A stretch of 64,000 bases of DNA from Chrysemys picta bellii (taxonomy: Eukaryota > Chordata > Testudines > Emydidae), in NCBI RefSeq assembly GCF_011386835.1, contig NC_088805.1, positions 14,504,836-14,568,835 on the forward strand, written 5' to 3'. Positions 1 through 12,391 of this stretch are shown here, one piece after another (position 1 is the stretch's first letter; the number at the start of each line of letters is the position of its first letter). The notes below the pieces were generated by a model. It saw nothing but the letters and a program-made list of their open reading frames with translations, was not told where the DNA came from and did not search any database. The position numbers and the translations under genes were made by a program.

Positions 1-1382
1 CCACTGCAGGTGAGCGATGGGGAAAGTTCCATGTCCCTCCTCCTTATGTCCATTTGCTCAGGCTGTGTCCAGGGCCAGGCATTTCCCATAAGAGGAATGA
101 GGGAGCGACTGGGCTGCAGGGGCCAGAGGGGAGACACTCCTTGTAGTGCACTTGCAGAGGGAATCAGCCGGAGCTGCCTGTGCTCTGGGCTGAGCCTGTA
201 ACGTCCCCCTGGGAGGAATCTCAGGCAAAGGAAAAGTTTTTGCTCAGCTCACAGATCTGTTGTTTGGCCAGAAGAGGTCACTGGAGCTGCAGAAATCCCC
301 TGGTGGCTGTCGGTTCCGGTGGTTAGTTTGCCATGCTCGGCTCCCTCTCAGCGGCGCTGGAACAATTCTTATAGCGGGGGGGCAGAGAGCCATTGAACCA
401 AACTGCAAACCCTGCATAGAATGGAACCACTTCAAGCCAGGGGTTGCGGCAGCCCCCCCAGCCGCCCTAGCTCCAGCACCTCTGCCTCTCAGTGCACAGA
501 CCAGCGCAGAGTTCAGTGGCTTTCGGTTGACTCTGAACACACCTAAGTCACCTCTTAACCTTCTCTTTGACAAGCTAAATAGTGAGGGATAAAGTAACTC
601 AGCCGACGATTAGTGTTTGCCAGACATTGAAATATCCATGTAGCTCTTCTCTAGACCCTCTAACTTGTCAACGGCCTTTTAAAATTGCAGACCCCAGAAC
701 TGGACACACTATCGAGTGGTCTCTTGAATAACACAGACAAGGGAAATCTTACCTCAGACTCTGCTCAGAAACCAATGGGCAGCCAGTGCAGAGCCTGGTT
801 TAAAGGTTTTGTAAATGGATATAAAATGGAGTTGGCTCAGTCAGGGGGGTTATTCTGTGGAAGGAGCAGGTCACCAGGAGGGGCTGGAGTGAGGCGAGTG
901 GATGGCTTTGCAGCCCAGAATTGCCAGGGCATTCCCTGCATAGGGGGAACTTGGCAGACGGCACAGAGACGGTTGTGGGAGGAGTGGACAGAGGGGTCAC
1001 TGAGGCGGTACCACTGGTAGAGTGGAGCTGCTGGGAGGGAGACACAAGAGAGTAGGGCAGATATTGAGGCTGGGAGAGGTTCTGTAGTGCTTTGTGGGCA
1101 AGAACAAATAGATTACACTTGAAGAGGCAGAGAAGAGGGATACCAAGAGGGAGGTAGTGTCAGGATGGGAGGCAGGGAGATGACTTTAGTTTCAGGGTTT
1201 TGTGTGGATTGGATGGGGCAATGAGGAAGAGTTGGAGGCTGACTCCTACCCGGAGACCCTGACAATCTCAGCGGGGTAATTAGACTTTTTTATAAGTATG
1301 TTGAGAACCCTTCCAATTTATGGAGTCTCTGCCTTTCTCCCATGGGCTGTGGTGCATTTAGCAGCCAGTGAGCAGGGAGCTG
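1..1382. other. Spacer upstream of V1
   Basis: No gene is seen. Bases 1-540 belong to a spacer module that recurs, diverged, around 26340-27840, 32660-33200 and 56515-58020; the shared landmark is the run from 'ctcaggcaaagg' through 'ggccagaagaggtcac'. A CR1 fragment follows (listed separately). Bases about 820-1290 are a purine-rich stretch that looks like an old interspersed repeat, but I cannot name it. Confidence 0.6.
542..757 (-). repeat. CR1 LINE 3'-region fragment
   Basis: The stretch beginning 'aagtcacctcttaacctt' matches the CR1-type block also present at 18735-19265 and 38090-38625 in this window. Those longer copies end in a typical CR1 tail on the minus strand. This copy is truncated at both sides. 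Family assignment is from recognition, not from a search. Confidence 0.7.
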
Positions 1383-1390
1383 ATTTGCAT
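1383..1390 (+). promoter_or_regulatory. Octamer of V1 promoter
   Basis: A perfect ATTTGCAT lies 109 nt before the V1 ATG. The octamer is the Oct-1/Oct-2 site shared by immunoglobulin V promoters. A TATA-like TTTAAG follows about 30 nt downstream at about 1418. Confidence 0.9.
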
Positions 1391-1491
1391 GGAGGGGCCG
1401 TTTTTGAGCTCTGGGGGTTTAAGAAGGAATCGGAGGGCCCCAGCTACAGACCCGTTTGCCTCAGGACGCCGAGCTCGTCTGGATTCCCACC

Positions 1492-1948
1492 ATGGCCTGG
1501 GCCCCTCTGCTCCTCGCGCTGCTCACTTACTGCTCGGGTAGGGTAGAAAGTTGCCCCTGATTCTCTGCTCTGAGATGCTGGCAGCGGCCACATTTCAGTT
1601 CTTTCCTGTCTCGTTCCAGGTTCCAGCTCGCAGCCTGTGCTGACTCAGACGCCCTCGGTGTCCGTGTCCCCCGGAGAGAATGTGAGACTGGCCTGCACCA
1701 TGTCCTCAGGATACAACATTGACAGCTACAGGGTGCGATGGTACCAGCAGAAGCTGGGCAGTGCCCCGCAGTTTGTGTACCACTATAAAACTAGCGGTGA
1801 CCAGGGCAGGGGCACAGGGATCCCAGCACGATTCACCGTCTCCTCTGACACCTCCAACAACCTCTGGAATTTAGTCATCTCTGGGGTCCAAGCAGAGGAT
1901 GATGCAGATTATTACTGTGCTGTATGGGATGGTAGTAGTAACGTTCAT
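1492..1948 (+). CDS. IGLV: V1: Ig lambda V segment, V1/V10 subfamily
   Basis: Germline V segment encoding a lambda light-chain variable domain, secreted or membrane bound with a heavy chain after V-J joining. Leader exon 1492-1537 encodes [16 protein letters not shown], split after one base of Gly. The intron is 1538-1619 (82 nt, GT..AG). V exon 1620-1948 starts the mature chain near QPVLTQTPSV. FR1 Cys is codon 1694-1696, FR2 Trp 1739-1741 (WYQQK), and the YYC Cys 1916-1918. CDR3 germline is AVWDGSSNVH up to the heptamer. FR3 is long, with DQGRGTGIP and NLWNLVIS, as in V10. The frame is open throughout and all core residues are present. The open frame running beyond 1948 is recombination signal, not coding. 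The only weakness is a poor nonamer. Confidence 0.93.
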
Positions 1949-1987
1949 CACAGTGATACAATGAGATAGAGAACCGAGACCTAAACT
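1949..1987 (+). other. V1 recombination signal (23-RSS)
   Basis: Heptamer CACAGTG 1949-1955, 23-nt spacer, then nonamer-position ACCTAAACT (1979-1987) against the usual ACAAAAACC. The heptamer is consensus and the nonamer is diverged, so recombination may be less efficient than in neighbours. Confidence 0.85.
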
Positions 1988-1989
1988 CT

Positions 1990-4900
1990 CTGTCACAGCT
2001 CTCTGCAGCCCTGAAGCTCAGACCATGACGTTCCTAAACACACACTGACAAACAGAGAGAGAAGCCATTGGTGGTTTCTTGAACAATGACTGTCCCCTAC
2101 ACCCAGGCACCATCTGTCTGTTCTGCTCTGGGACCTGCTGCACTTTGCTCTTCAAAATCCATATCACCTCCCTTCCCTCCCAAGGGAGAGGCTGGTGGAC
2201 AATGCTGCAGATTTGCTTTAAATGCTGGAGTTGGCGAGTTACGACCGGAATCCGAACAGAAAAAGCATCTGAGAGCTGGGTCAGTGTCTTCTATCACTGA
2301 CAGGCCTGACCTTTGCCAGCACCACGTCTCATCATGTCTCCTGTGCTCACAGCACTGCCAGCCCCAGATGGTCAAAACTCATGAGTCAGGCCCCCCAAAA
2401 TTATGAGATTGGTTTAGAAGTAGGAAGATTTGCCGTGGATCCCAGCCATGGTCTGGTCTGTGACAGAGGCCTGCAGCAGTAGGGTCGGCAGAAGTTCCTC
2501 CCTCTCCAGCTTTTCAAGGGTGAAGGGAAACGAGAGTTTCCTAGTGACCCTGCGATCCAGCCAGGTCGGCTCAGTAGCCTGAAAGAGCTCAGTTCTACGT
2601 GGAAGAGGCCTCTCCCCGGTCAGCAGGAAAGCAGGGGGCCTGGCTGGAGGGGATCCCAGGGCTAGAGGCCCTTTAAAATAGGGGGTTGAGCCTCTGCTTC
2701 TCTGTGAGTTTATTTGTGGTGGTGGTGAAATGGTGGAAGGAAATCCCTGTCCTGGAGCAGGGGCTGGGCTGATCTGATCTCGATTCCACATGGCCTGGCA
2801 GTGGGGATGAACCTGCCCACGCTGAGCAGCCCGAGGGGCTGCCGGGGAGGAGGTTCTGTGGGCGTTGGGTATGTGAACAGGGGGCCAGTGAGGCAGGGAG
2901 TCGGGGGCCCCTAAGTGGGGAGGGGGGAGTATGTCACTGCTATAATACAAATCATCATCAGTAAAGACTTGTCAGGTCTGTATCCAGTGGGTCTCATTTC
3001 AGCCGGTAACTAGCGTTCTTGGGTGGCATTAGATTCCGAAGTCAAGTCAGGTGTGGAGGGGAATATCCTGCAGTTCCACTGTAAACCGGTTCTGTGATCT
3101 GCCGAAAGGAAAAGCACATCCACTAACTTTGTGTTTCACGTTCTTTGTGGGGTGAAATGGAGCAGCAGGCAGGATGCGGGGAATAAGGGCCATTCAGGTG
3201 GGTGACTATTTAAATGATCCACGACTTCAGGCCAATAAAGTGACTCCATTGAGCCCTCCCATGTCATGTGCATTAACGAGCCAATGGAAGTGGGACAGTT
3301 CAGAGCGGGGGGAACAATATTTACATTCCTTGTGGGTTGTTATAGGACTGGATTAAATACCCTTTGGGCTGCACAGGTCTGGTGCACATAAATCCTCTTG
3401 GAATGGACCAGGGCAGGCTGGGTGGAGGGTGAGAAATCTCTTTCTGTTGGGTGCAGTCTAGCAGATTGGTGGGTAGTACACGGTGATAACTGCTGGTAAT
3501 AAATGGTGAAAGCAGCAGTAATGAACACAGAATAACTTCAAGGACACCGAGACACCAGTTAGAATGAGGGGGCAGGGATTTCTAGTGCACTGCTGGTGCT
3601 ATGCAGTAATACATAAATCATAGCAAATGCTTCCAGGACCCAGATGCCCTGGACTCTTTAGAAGGCGATTTCAAATGGCAGAAAATAATTAAATAAAAAA
3701 TTCTTACATCTCAGCGATCTCTTCTCATAGCCTTCTGGACCCTTGGTGCCCTGTGTGTAGAGCTCTCCCCACATTCCCGATGTTCTGTGGTACAGAGCAT
3801 GTTATAATTATAATCCTGATTTGCCTCTAATCCTATTTTTCATTAACTTCTTATTTTAATTGAACTTTCTTCGCTTTTCAATTAAAATAAACATTTAAGA
3901 ACAGAAGGCTGCTGCAGTAGCTCTATTGGTCTTTGTCTTGAGCTCCCGGTTTCTCCTTGTCAATCACCGGAGTAGTAAACACAGCTGTATCCGAGCCTAC
4001 CGAATAGCAGAGATGTGGGATGCAGAAGAGTTCCACACTCTGCTAGTGCCTGGCCTGGGAACGAGGGGGCAGAGATTTCTCTGCACACACCCAGCAGGCA
4101 TCGCTCTGAAAGCTACATGGACACAATGCCTGAGCCCCTCCCGTTAAGCTGTACAAATCTATTTATGTGCAAGGAAACAATTTGTAACAGTGAAAAATAA
4201 GCAAAACAAGTAACTGCTTCCCAGAGTGGCTAAGAAGAGGTCGGCTATTGTTACAAATCTCAATTTCACGAGAAAGGAAAGGAACGAGATCACACCGTGA
4301 AAGCACTCTACAGCGATCTAGGCCCAGGGGAGACCCCCAAAGAGCATGGGGCAGCACCACTGGAGTTAGTGGGTGTTTTGCCATTGATTTCAAAGGACAA
4401 GGACAAGTGTATCTTTGCACCCACCCAGAGCTGGGCAAAAGTAATTTGTCATATTTCCCTGATTTCACCCAAATGGTGGCCATTTGCATTGCAGGCAATT
4501 TCACAGCCCCCAGTTTCTTTCTTTTAGGAGTATTTTTCAAAATGCTCCTTCCCACGGCCACTGGGAAAGAGTGGATTTTCCATGGTGTCACCCCCAATCC
4601 AAGTGTGCCAGAAACAATGAGCCCATTTCACTAATAAATAGTGTTAGTCATAATAACAACCTACACATACAAAACATAGAAGCTGGGAGGGGCGAAAGCT
4701 TACTGCTGGGGGGAGTTGGCTGAGTAGAGCAGGATTTGGTTAGGGGCACCAAGGGCGTGGTGAGAGGAGAGAACTGGGGCTGGAAGGGACAGAGGCTCGA
4801 GTGCGGCTGAGGGAGCTCGGGGATGTTCTTTATGTTTCCTTCATACTGCACCTTACACTGGGATCAGCCAGTTCCCCATTTGTGTTCACCAAGCATCTTC

Positions 4901-5987
4901 CCTCTACTCCTTCAAACAGCTCCCAACGACCCACAGGTTCAGTGAAAAATTCCAGCCATAAAACCCACCCGGCACTGTGTGTTTGTCCTATTTCACTTTT
5001 GCTCTCTTGCACTGCCTCGTGCCTCCAGGCTGTAGCCTGTCTGGGGCAGGGCTGTGTCAGTTGTTTGACATATGTAACTGTTGTCTGACATCAGCTAAGC
5101 CAGCATCACTAGGTGAATAAAAAGTCATTATTATTTTAGGGTGTATATAGTTATGTTTTCTGCCAGACATTCCTTTGCTCTTCTCCTACTATATCTTGCT
5201 GAAATCAATCCCACAGGGGCGACTTTTCCCAACGAGGTGTTAATTTGTGCATGTGCAATGTATCACACACCATCATTTGTACTCACTGTTTCTGAACACT
5301 ATCCGATACACATACAAGTGATTGGAGTTCCTCACACGTGTAAATACTGTGAAAACTGGGTGTGCAAAGATCATGCACAAAACTAGTGAGCACAGACCGA
5401 AACTGGACTGAGCCCACTTTAATCTGGCCATAAAAGAACAAAATCAGAGGAAGTTCTGTGATGCACGTTATCCAGTTTATATTGATGACTGAGCACAAGG
5501 CAGCAGGAACTCAGTCAGTCAGATCTGGACAGCTGGACTCTTCCCGGGCAGCCCCTGTGGTCTGAGGAATGTAAACGCATGCAGGCCGATCACTGCACAA
5601 ATAGAGCAGGTGCACAGAAGGGAAAGTGCAGTGAAGAAGGGGAAGCAAACACTGCTTGCGACCACTAGATGGGGGCATTTTATTAACCTTGTGGCCAAGA
5701 CCTGAAAAGCCAGTTTGTGCTGAAGGGTTTTCTGGGGACTGAGGGAGAAGTGATGAAAGTCTCGATATAGGATTGCTCGGGTTGGTTGGGGTCTTTAGTA
5801 CACACCTGGGTTGGGCTTTGGAAGACAAATCCATAGTTCAGCTTTTCCCCCTTTCTTCCATGCAAATCCTCTGCTGGGGAAATCAGGGCCAGCAGAGTGA
5901 TTACAGCGCAGGAATAAGGCAAATGTGCTAAATGCCGACCAGAAGATGTCTCTGAGCAGTCGGGTACATCAGAGAGCACCACAGCTT
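1990..5987. other. V1-V2 spacer
   Basis: No V unit, RNA gene or convincing non-Ig exon seen on either strand. Bases about 2734-3330 recur diverged at about 7895-8420 ('aaatccctgtcctggagcag' against 'aaatccccgtcctggagcag'), an old spacer duplication. An AT-rich stretch runs 3660-3900. About 4990-5140 has the look of an old interspersed repeat tail. The rest is unremarkable. Confidence 0.55.
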
Positions 5988-6035
5988 ATTTGCATGCTGG
6001 CTCAATCCAGCCTGCCCCCCAGGGCTCATTTGCAT
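5988..6035 (+). promoter_or_regulatory. Double octamer of V2 promoter
   Basis: Two perfect ATTTGCAT sites, 5988-5995 and 6028-6035, lie 40 nt apart, 166 and 126 nt before the V2 ATG. Other V units here have one. A TATA-like 'tctaaaag' follows at about 6055. Promoter blocks of the MAWAPLL-type genes are not recognisable here, so V2 has its own promoter lineage. Confidence 0.88.
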
Positions 6036-6153
6036 GTGACCTGCCCCTTAGGGATCTAAAAGATACTACAGGATTCCATAAAGGCAGGAACCAGTTGAAA
6101 CCCAAGGACAGGGTTGGCTCCTTCTCTCCCTCTGTCCATCTCCTCCCTGCACC

Positions 6154-6628
6154 ATGGCCCTGTGCGCTCTGCCTCTCTGTCTCTTGGGGCTGTTCATGGC
6201 AGGTAATTCCCGACCAGGATGACTTTTGGGGGGCAGGTAAATGAGCTAATTGGGGGTTTAGCACAAGCCGTGCAGCACTAACAGATCTGAGTTTTGTCTC
6301 TGGCAGGTTCTTGTGCCCAGCACGTGGTGACACAGCCGCCCTCAGTGTCAGGGTCTCCCGGGCAGTCAGTGAAACTCTCGTGCAGCGTCAGTGGAGGATA
6401 CGACATCAGTAGCTATGGAATAGGCTGGTACCAACAGACCCCTGGGAATCCTCCCAGATACCTGCTCTATTATTTCAGTGATTCTAACACAGGCAGGGGC
6501 TCTGGGGTCCCGGACCGGTTCTCTGGCTCTGCCTCCGGCAGTGTTGGCTACTTAACCATCTCTGGGCTCCAAGCCGAGGATGACGCTGATTATTACTGTG
6601 CGACTTGGGACAACAGTGCTACGATGCT
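6154..6628 (+). CDS. IGLV: V2: Ig lambda V segment, unique subfamily
   Basis: Lambda light-chain V segment. Leader exon 6154-6202 encodes [17 protein letters not shown], unlike the MAWAP leader of most neighbours. The intron is 6203-6306 (104 nt). V exon 6307-6628 begins [16 protein letters not shown], so a Cys sits next to the likely signal-cleavage site. Core residues are present: FR1 Cys in KLSCSVSG, Trp in IGWYQQTPG, and DDADYYC followed by ATWDNSATM. The CDR2 side is long ([15 protein letters not shown]), recalling the long-CDR2 lambda families such as human IGLV5. The frame is open. Consensus RSS and two octamers suggest a well-equipped functional gene; expression cannot be judged from sequence. 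Confidence 0.93.
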
Positions 6629-6667
6629 CACAGTGGTGTAATCAGAGAGGGAACCGAGACAAAAACC
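6629..6667 (+). other. V2 recombination signal (23-RSS)
   Basis: Heptamer CACAGTG 6629-6635, 23-nt spacer, nonamer ACAAAAACC 6659-6667. Both elements match consensus exactly, one of the best signals in the window. Confidence 0.93.
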
Positions 6668-8594
6668 TTTCACATTTCACTGACCAACACCGAGCGAGAC
6701 TCTGAGGAAGAGCTTTGACGCTAGTGGGGCACAGATGTAGCCAGAGAGAGGCTTCCTTGGCCGTGTTGTACCCGGCCTTTGTTTCAGGGATTGCTTTTCC
6801 CTCACACTAGATCCCTCTCCCCCTAGACTAATCTCCTGGCACTGCATTGGGGGGTGGGGGCTGCCCGCAGATCGGGAGATCTGGGATCCTCTGCACAAAG
6901 GGGCTGTTCCAGCATCTATGGCAGGCTGAGGACTATCATGTTCTCTACACCCTCCCCATCTCCTACTACACGAGCCACATGTTCCCATCTGCTCCTCCAC
7001 CCCCTGCACTTCTAGAAGTGACCCAGGCGTGTCTGAAGCTGATACCTGCCACAGGAGAGCTGTGAAATCACGTGTGTGGGTGGAGGTCTGGGGCCAGTCA
7101 GCCCGTCAGTGACAGGAAGGGTTTGGTAGCCAGGATCTGAATAGCCCAATCTCACACAGAGCGAACTCAATCACTTGGGTTCCGTACTATCCTGAGGGCC
7201 CAGAGGGGCCTGATCCAAGATGGCCGCTACTCTGTGTTCCTGTCTTCACCAGAGACTAAATCCAGTGTCATCCATCTCATCCAATGAATGTGTCAGCAGG
7301 GAATGGCCCAATATCCCTAGAGTACCGACAGCAGGAGACTCCGAGAGAATAACTCCAACCAAGGGCTCTTTATACCAGTTGGAAATAGCAAAAATCCAAG
7401 GCAGTGAAGGATGGGGAGAGGAGTCTTGGCCATGTGTGTGTGATGCGGGGTGGGTGCGACCTCAGTCCAGATCCATCCGTGTGGAATTCGATGTAAATCC
7501 ATTATCTGAATGGTATCACGGGGCTGCTCACACCCTCCTGGTAGCGACGGTTTGCACGTGAGCACTTGGCTGGGCAGCTCCACTCTCCCCTCATCCCTGC
7601 AATGTGAACCCCAAAGCCTTTGCTCCCTAAAACTAATAGGGTGACACGGGGCAGGAAAAGGAGTCAGGACAGGTAGATGAACTGGAACTCAGTGATTTGT
7701 ATCCTGGCCTCTGCACATAGAATCCATTGCTGAGCATGTCCCCCCAGCACTGAGTGCCCCCAGCTGGCCTGGCCACGGAGTCTGGAGCACGTTCGGCGTG
7801 CGGGGGAGGGGACACACTGCATCTCAGTCCTATGAATTGCTCACTCCAGGGGAGAGGGTGAATAGAGTTTTGCAGGGTGCATTGTGGGTGTTAAATTGGC
7901 AAAGGGAAATCCCCGTCCTGGAGCAGGGTCTGAGCTGCTTTGATCTAGAGTCCACATGGCCTGTCTGTGGGGATGAACCTGCATTTGCTGAGCAGAGAGA
8001 AGTCAGCTGATGGGGGCGAGTTTGGTGGGAGTTGAGAGGGTGGTTGGTGAGCAGGGGCAGTGAGGTAGGGGGTCTGGGAACCTTGGCAGGAGCATGTCGC
8101 TGCTGTAATACAAATAATAATAACAAGAATCATTAAAGAATTGCCAGTTTTGTATAACGTGGTGTCATTTCAGCTGTGTAATTAAGCAGCATTAGGCTCT
8201 GACTGTTCAAAGTTAAGTCAGGTGTGAAGGCCAATATCCTGCATTGCCACTCTGCCGTGAGTCTGGGACTGGCCAAAGGAAAAGCACATCCAGTGACTTT
8301 GTTGTCAGGGTCACTGGTGAAAGTTGGAGCAGGCAGGATACTCCGATGGGTGACTCTAGTCACATGATCCACTACTTCTCCCAGCCAGGGGACACAATTG
8401 ACCCTCCCAGCACATGTTGTAATGAGGTGCGGCTCTGGAGAGCGTTAGGAGCCTGGGGTGAAGTTAGACAGTTTCTGTGGAGTGCTCCAAGCCTGGCATA
8501 AACCCAAAAGACGAATGAGAAGGGAAACCATATCAGAAAGCGCATTGGAGAGCAGGCCCAATGAGGCTTGGAGCACTGGCAATGTGTAGAGATA

Positions 8595-9072
8595 CAGTGA
8601 AACCCCGCTATAACGTGCCCCGCGATAATGCAAATTTGGATATAAGGCGATCATAAGGTGGCTCCGGCTGCATCAAGCAAAAAACAAACAAAAAAAAAAA
8701 AACAGGCGACCAGTGCCGCTGAAGCAAAAAGAAAAAAAGAAATGTGCCTTCCCCACTGCCTCTTCCCCCCTACTCCCGCTTCTCCTTTTGGGGAGAAGAG
8801 CCATTCTCCTCCCCAGCTGCTCCTCACTCTTCCTCTGCCCCTTGCACGTCTCCCCTGCTCTCCCCAAGTGTTTCCCTCTCTTGCTGCATGGCTGAGAGCC
8901 CCACTGCTGGAGCTGCACCCTTTCAGTTACTGTTATGGGTAATTCGTAAACACAAGTTGTTTTCTGCCCAAGAGAAATTGACCGGCTTGAAACTGACCGG
9001 CTTGAAATAGTAAATTTTTGTAATCCCGCTATACCGCAACCCCACATTTATCGCGATCGAATTTTTTGGACC
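8595..9072 (+). mobile_element. DNA-transposon-like relic (Tigger/pogo-like end)
   Basis: Begins 'cagtgaaaccccgctataac' directly after a TA dinucleotide, which resembles Tigger/pogo termini. A related block, 'cccgctataccgcaacccc', recurs near 9027. No matching inverted right end is visible, so it looks truncated or rearranged. It has an A-rich stretch near 8690 and no coding capacity. Assignment is by recognition only. Confidence 0.5.
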
Positions 9073-10918
9073 CCTTTAATAATATAGCACCTCTCACCCC
9101 GAGAGATCCCAAAGTGCCTTGCAAAAGATATGTCCTTAGACAATGTGCATGAAATGCAGCCAGCTCTGGGGGAGGGGGTGAATATGGAAAGTGACACAGC
9201 CCCATTAGTTGGGGGTTGGGGGAGACAAATTTTCGCTAAGGACACTGGGGCAACCTTCTGCTGTGATGCAATTGCTGTGGGATCTCTGATGGTCCTGCAG
9301 AGAGCAGAGCAGCAGTTAGGGCCTGTGGTGTCTCTCTCACTGTCTAGAGATTCTCTTATGGAACCCGTCCCCATTTCATCTGAGCCTCTCATTGTGTTGT
9401 GTCACTTGTCTCTGCAGAGAGACCCCTGCAAATCTGTTCTTTGCACCACTTCACAGCAATGCAAAAGGGGAAATTACAGAGCCTGGCTCAGACAGTCTTG
9501 CCCGGCCGGCAGCTGCAGGAGCATCTGGTCGTGACACAGCCAACACTAGCGTCTTGGCTACATTCTGCAGGGTGGCTGTAGACGAGGGACTCCCTTGGGA
9601 TGCAATGCACAGTTCTCTTTCCAAGGCAAACTAGGAGCTGAAATCCTCTGTCAGCCACAGCAAAGACCAAACCATTCTGCCCCAGAGCTAATCTGTGCAG
9701 GGAGAGGTCACTGCAGTCAGGGGCGGGGGACAGAGCCGCGTTTCTGTCCCCGGTAACTCTCCATTCGCTCTAAGCTGCAAAACCCAGCAGAGTGTGACTG
9801 TGACTCTCGCTCGGGCACCTGGAAACCCAAGTCAGTTAATTCTCTGCAGCTGGGCTGCCCCCATGGGAGACCATGTGACCTAATGACTTGTGCAAACTGA
9901 GAGAGCAGGACACCCGGGAGAGCAAGAGGGGTGATTTCGGTCTGACTCCACTGGATGGGGCTCGTGTATGCTTTATCCTCCTGACGCCGACGGGGAACAG
10001 CAGCCACGTTCCTTCTCCCCTGGAGCTGGAGGCTTGGGCCAAATTGGGCTTTATTTGTTTGTCAGGATAACTAAGTGCTCAGTGGATGCTGTGTGCAGGA
10101 GGGGAAAAGGCTAAAGAGGAGGCCACTCGCCGACACAACCTTTCCCCTCTATCCCACCCGCTATTTTTGAGCCCTAGCCCAAGCTGCAACTTCAAAGCGC
10201 TGTGTATACAGCTGGTTTTAAAGCATTAGCGTGAGTTCCACTCGCCTGAGTCTGTCCAAACGCTGTGTGGACATACTGAATAAGACTCTGTTTTGCTCAG
10301 AAGGGAAGTTTCTTCATGGCCTGGAATTCCTCCATAATTCGGAGTTGTCTGCCTGGCCACAGGAACTTTATATGGGTTGTAATCCTGGCACAGCCCCCTG
10401 CTACTCCAAACATCCACATGGTGAAGTGGCACTTTGCTAAAGGGGCTGCGAGCTCGGTGGGTGTTGGGACAACAGTGGAAAGAAGTGTGCCTTGGAATAA
10501 GAAATCGGGAATAATGAACCAACTTCAGCCTCGTTGCGTATTTGAGGCGACACCTTCTGATTTTGTCCTTCGCTCCCTTTAGAAGAGTTCTGACTGCCCC
10601 TCAGCCCCTGACTCCCAGAACAACCCGTCCCACTACTCCGCTTCTGTGCTTCCTGCTGCCCTGCCACTGACACTGGAACAGAGACCATCCAGCGTTCCCC
10701 TGCTCCTCACCACAACCCCCATTCCCTGCCTCACCACAGCGCCTGAGAGAAGGGTGGAGGTTCTCACCAGGCAGGTCGCAGAGGGAGAGACAGGCTGGAG
10801 CCAGGGAGCTTGGAACTGGAATCACAGACATCCAAACTCTGCTAGCGTGCTCTATGGTGGGATCAGATCTGATAGGTGCTTAATTTGTGCCAGGCCTTGC
10901 CAGGGTTCAGACCCAGTG

Positions 10919-11011
10919 CCTCTGGGCTCGGCCGTTTATAGCCCCGGCACCTCTGGGCTTGGCAGTTCATAGCCCCAGCACCTCTGGGCTTGGCAGTTCA
11001 TAGCCCCGGGG
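10919..11011 (+). repeat. 31-bp tandem repeat, three units
   Basis: Three head-to-tail 31-bp units: 10919-10949, 10950-10980 and 10981-11011, each starting 'cctctgggct' and containing 'atagcccc'. Units two and three differ mainly in their last bases; unit one is more diverged. Confidence 0.85.
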
Positions 11012-12282
11012 CCTCTGGACTTACCACGTCAGTTATGAAAGTAAAAAATGGCTTGAGCCCCGGCTCGTCTCTCCTTACAAATGAAGCACTGGATCCGATA
11101 TTCTGGTTCAGGCTCAGGCCCATCTGCACATGCAGCCTCACTCTGGCAGAGAACCAGTCATGCCAGGGCTTCGCACAGGGGCTCTAATAGTGCACAGATG
11201 TGCCACACATCACGGTCAGCTTCTGGCCAAGTGGGCTGCTAATAAATGTCCGAGTGCTCTGAGGGACTCCACTAAATGAAACCTGTCTACCGATGTACGG
11301 CTAAACCTGTGCGATGCTGAGGGTCTCCTGGAGAGCCAAACACCCTCGTCTCCCATCTGAAGCCAGTGAGAACTGGGGATGTTCCACACGTCACCGGGTC
11401 AGACCCACACGCCCTGCTGGTCTGAGCCGAGGGCTGGGGGAAGGGAGATGCAGCCCACACCGGGGCAGAAGGACACACACCACAGAAGAGCAAGGCACAG
11501 AAGACCGATGCGACGCATGTGCCCATGTAACTGAACACAGACATCATCAGTCTGTTCTCTGGGCTTTGCACCATTAAATATGGACTCCCTGCTGTTGCCA
11601 TGGCAGCGGTGCATCAGCAGCTCTTTTGTGTTCCAGTTCCGACGTAGCGTTGTAGAGTGTAGCATTGTGTACACTCGCTCGCTCTCGAGTACATGCGCTC
11701 TCTCCCGGAGACTTATCATTTGTTCTTTCTTTGCTGTTTTCCTTGAAATAAGTTGTCTAGACTGTCTAATACGTGTTTGGCTTTGTGTGTGTGTGGAACG
11801 TCACAGCAGCCCGCGCGGGAGCCCCAGAATTATCCAAACTGGCTCCAGGGTGAGAACAGAACAGGACCATCCCAGTGAGACAGGCCAACTGCAGCCAAGA
11901 ATGGAGCAAATCAGATCGTTATAGCACTGCTTCCCGTCTTTGGACACGGTCACCCTCAGCAGAGTTGAACACGTCACTGGGCTCAGGGAGGTACTGCTCA
12001 GGGGAAGGCAGTGTGAAGATCATCCCTTCCGTATTGCATCACAAACAAACTCGTCAGCAAACCTGGGATACCAACATGGGACTGGGAATAGCCCTGAAGC
12101 TGGGGGAGGGAGCGAGGCAGGGCTCCTCCTAATCCAGCAGATTCCTGGAGTTTGTTAATATTTCCCCCGTATAGTTCAGTACTTTACAGTCACAGCAAAT
12201 CTAAGAAAGATCCCCTGTATGTCTCTGCCCTGTCTTGGGGTGACGCAGGTGCCCAGAGCAGCAGCCAGTGAGCAGGGAGCTG

Positions 12283-12290
12283 ATTTGCAT
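12283..12290 (+). promoter_or_regulatory. Octamer of V3 promoter
   Basis: Perfect ATTTGCAT 109 nt before the V3 ATG, inside the promoter block common to MAWAPLL-type units, with TTTAAGAG following. Confidence 0.9.
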
Positions 12291-12391
12291 GAAGGGGCCG
12301 TTCTCCAGCGCTGGGGGTTTAAGAGAGAATCGGAGGATCCCAGCCACAGACCCGTTTGCCTCCCAAAGCCAAGCTCGTCTGGATTCCCACC

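Larger units (their letters stand above)
6670..12280. other. V2-V3 spacer
   Basis: No V unit found. It holds the old repeat of the V1-V2 spacer (about 7895-8420), a DNA-transposon-like element (8595-9072), a repeat-like stretch just after it (9073-9240), a 31-bp minisatellite (10919-11011), and two blocks (about 9929-10054 and 11683-11797) that reappear joined together at 33898-34125. The last two mark the left part of duplication copy A. Confidence 0.6.

Noticed and set aside
9524..9560. V-like start 'ctggtcgtgacacagccaac', coding LVVTQPTLAS, suggesting a V relic
   Set aside because: No octamer, leader, FR1 Cys, WYQQ, YYC or RSS in the expected places around it. A short match like this can arise by chance, so I did not list it as a V relic.
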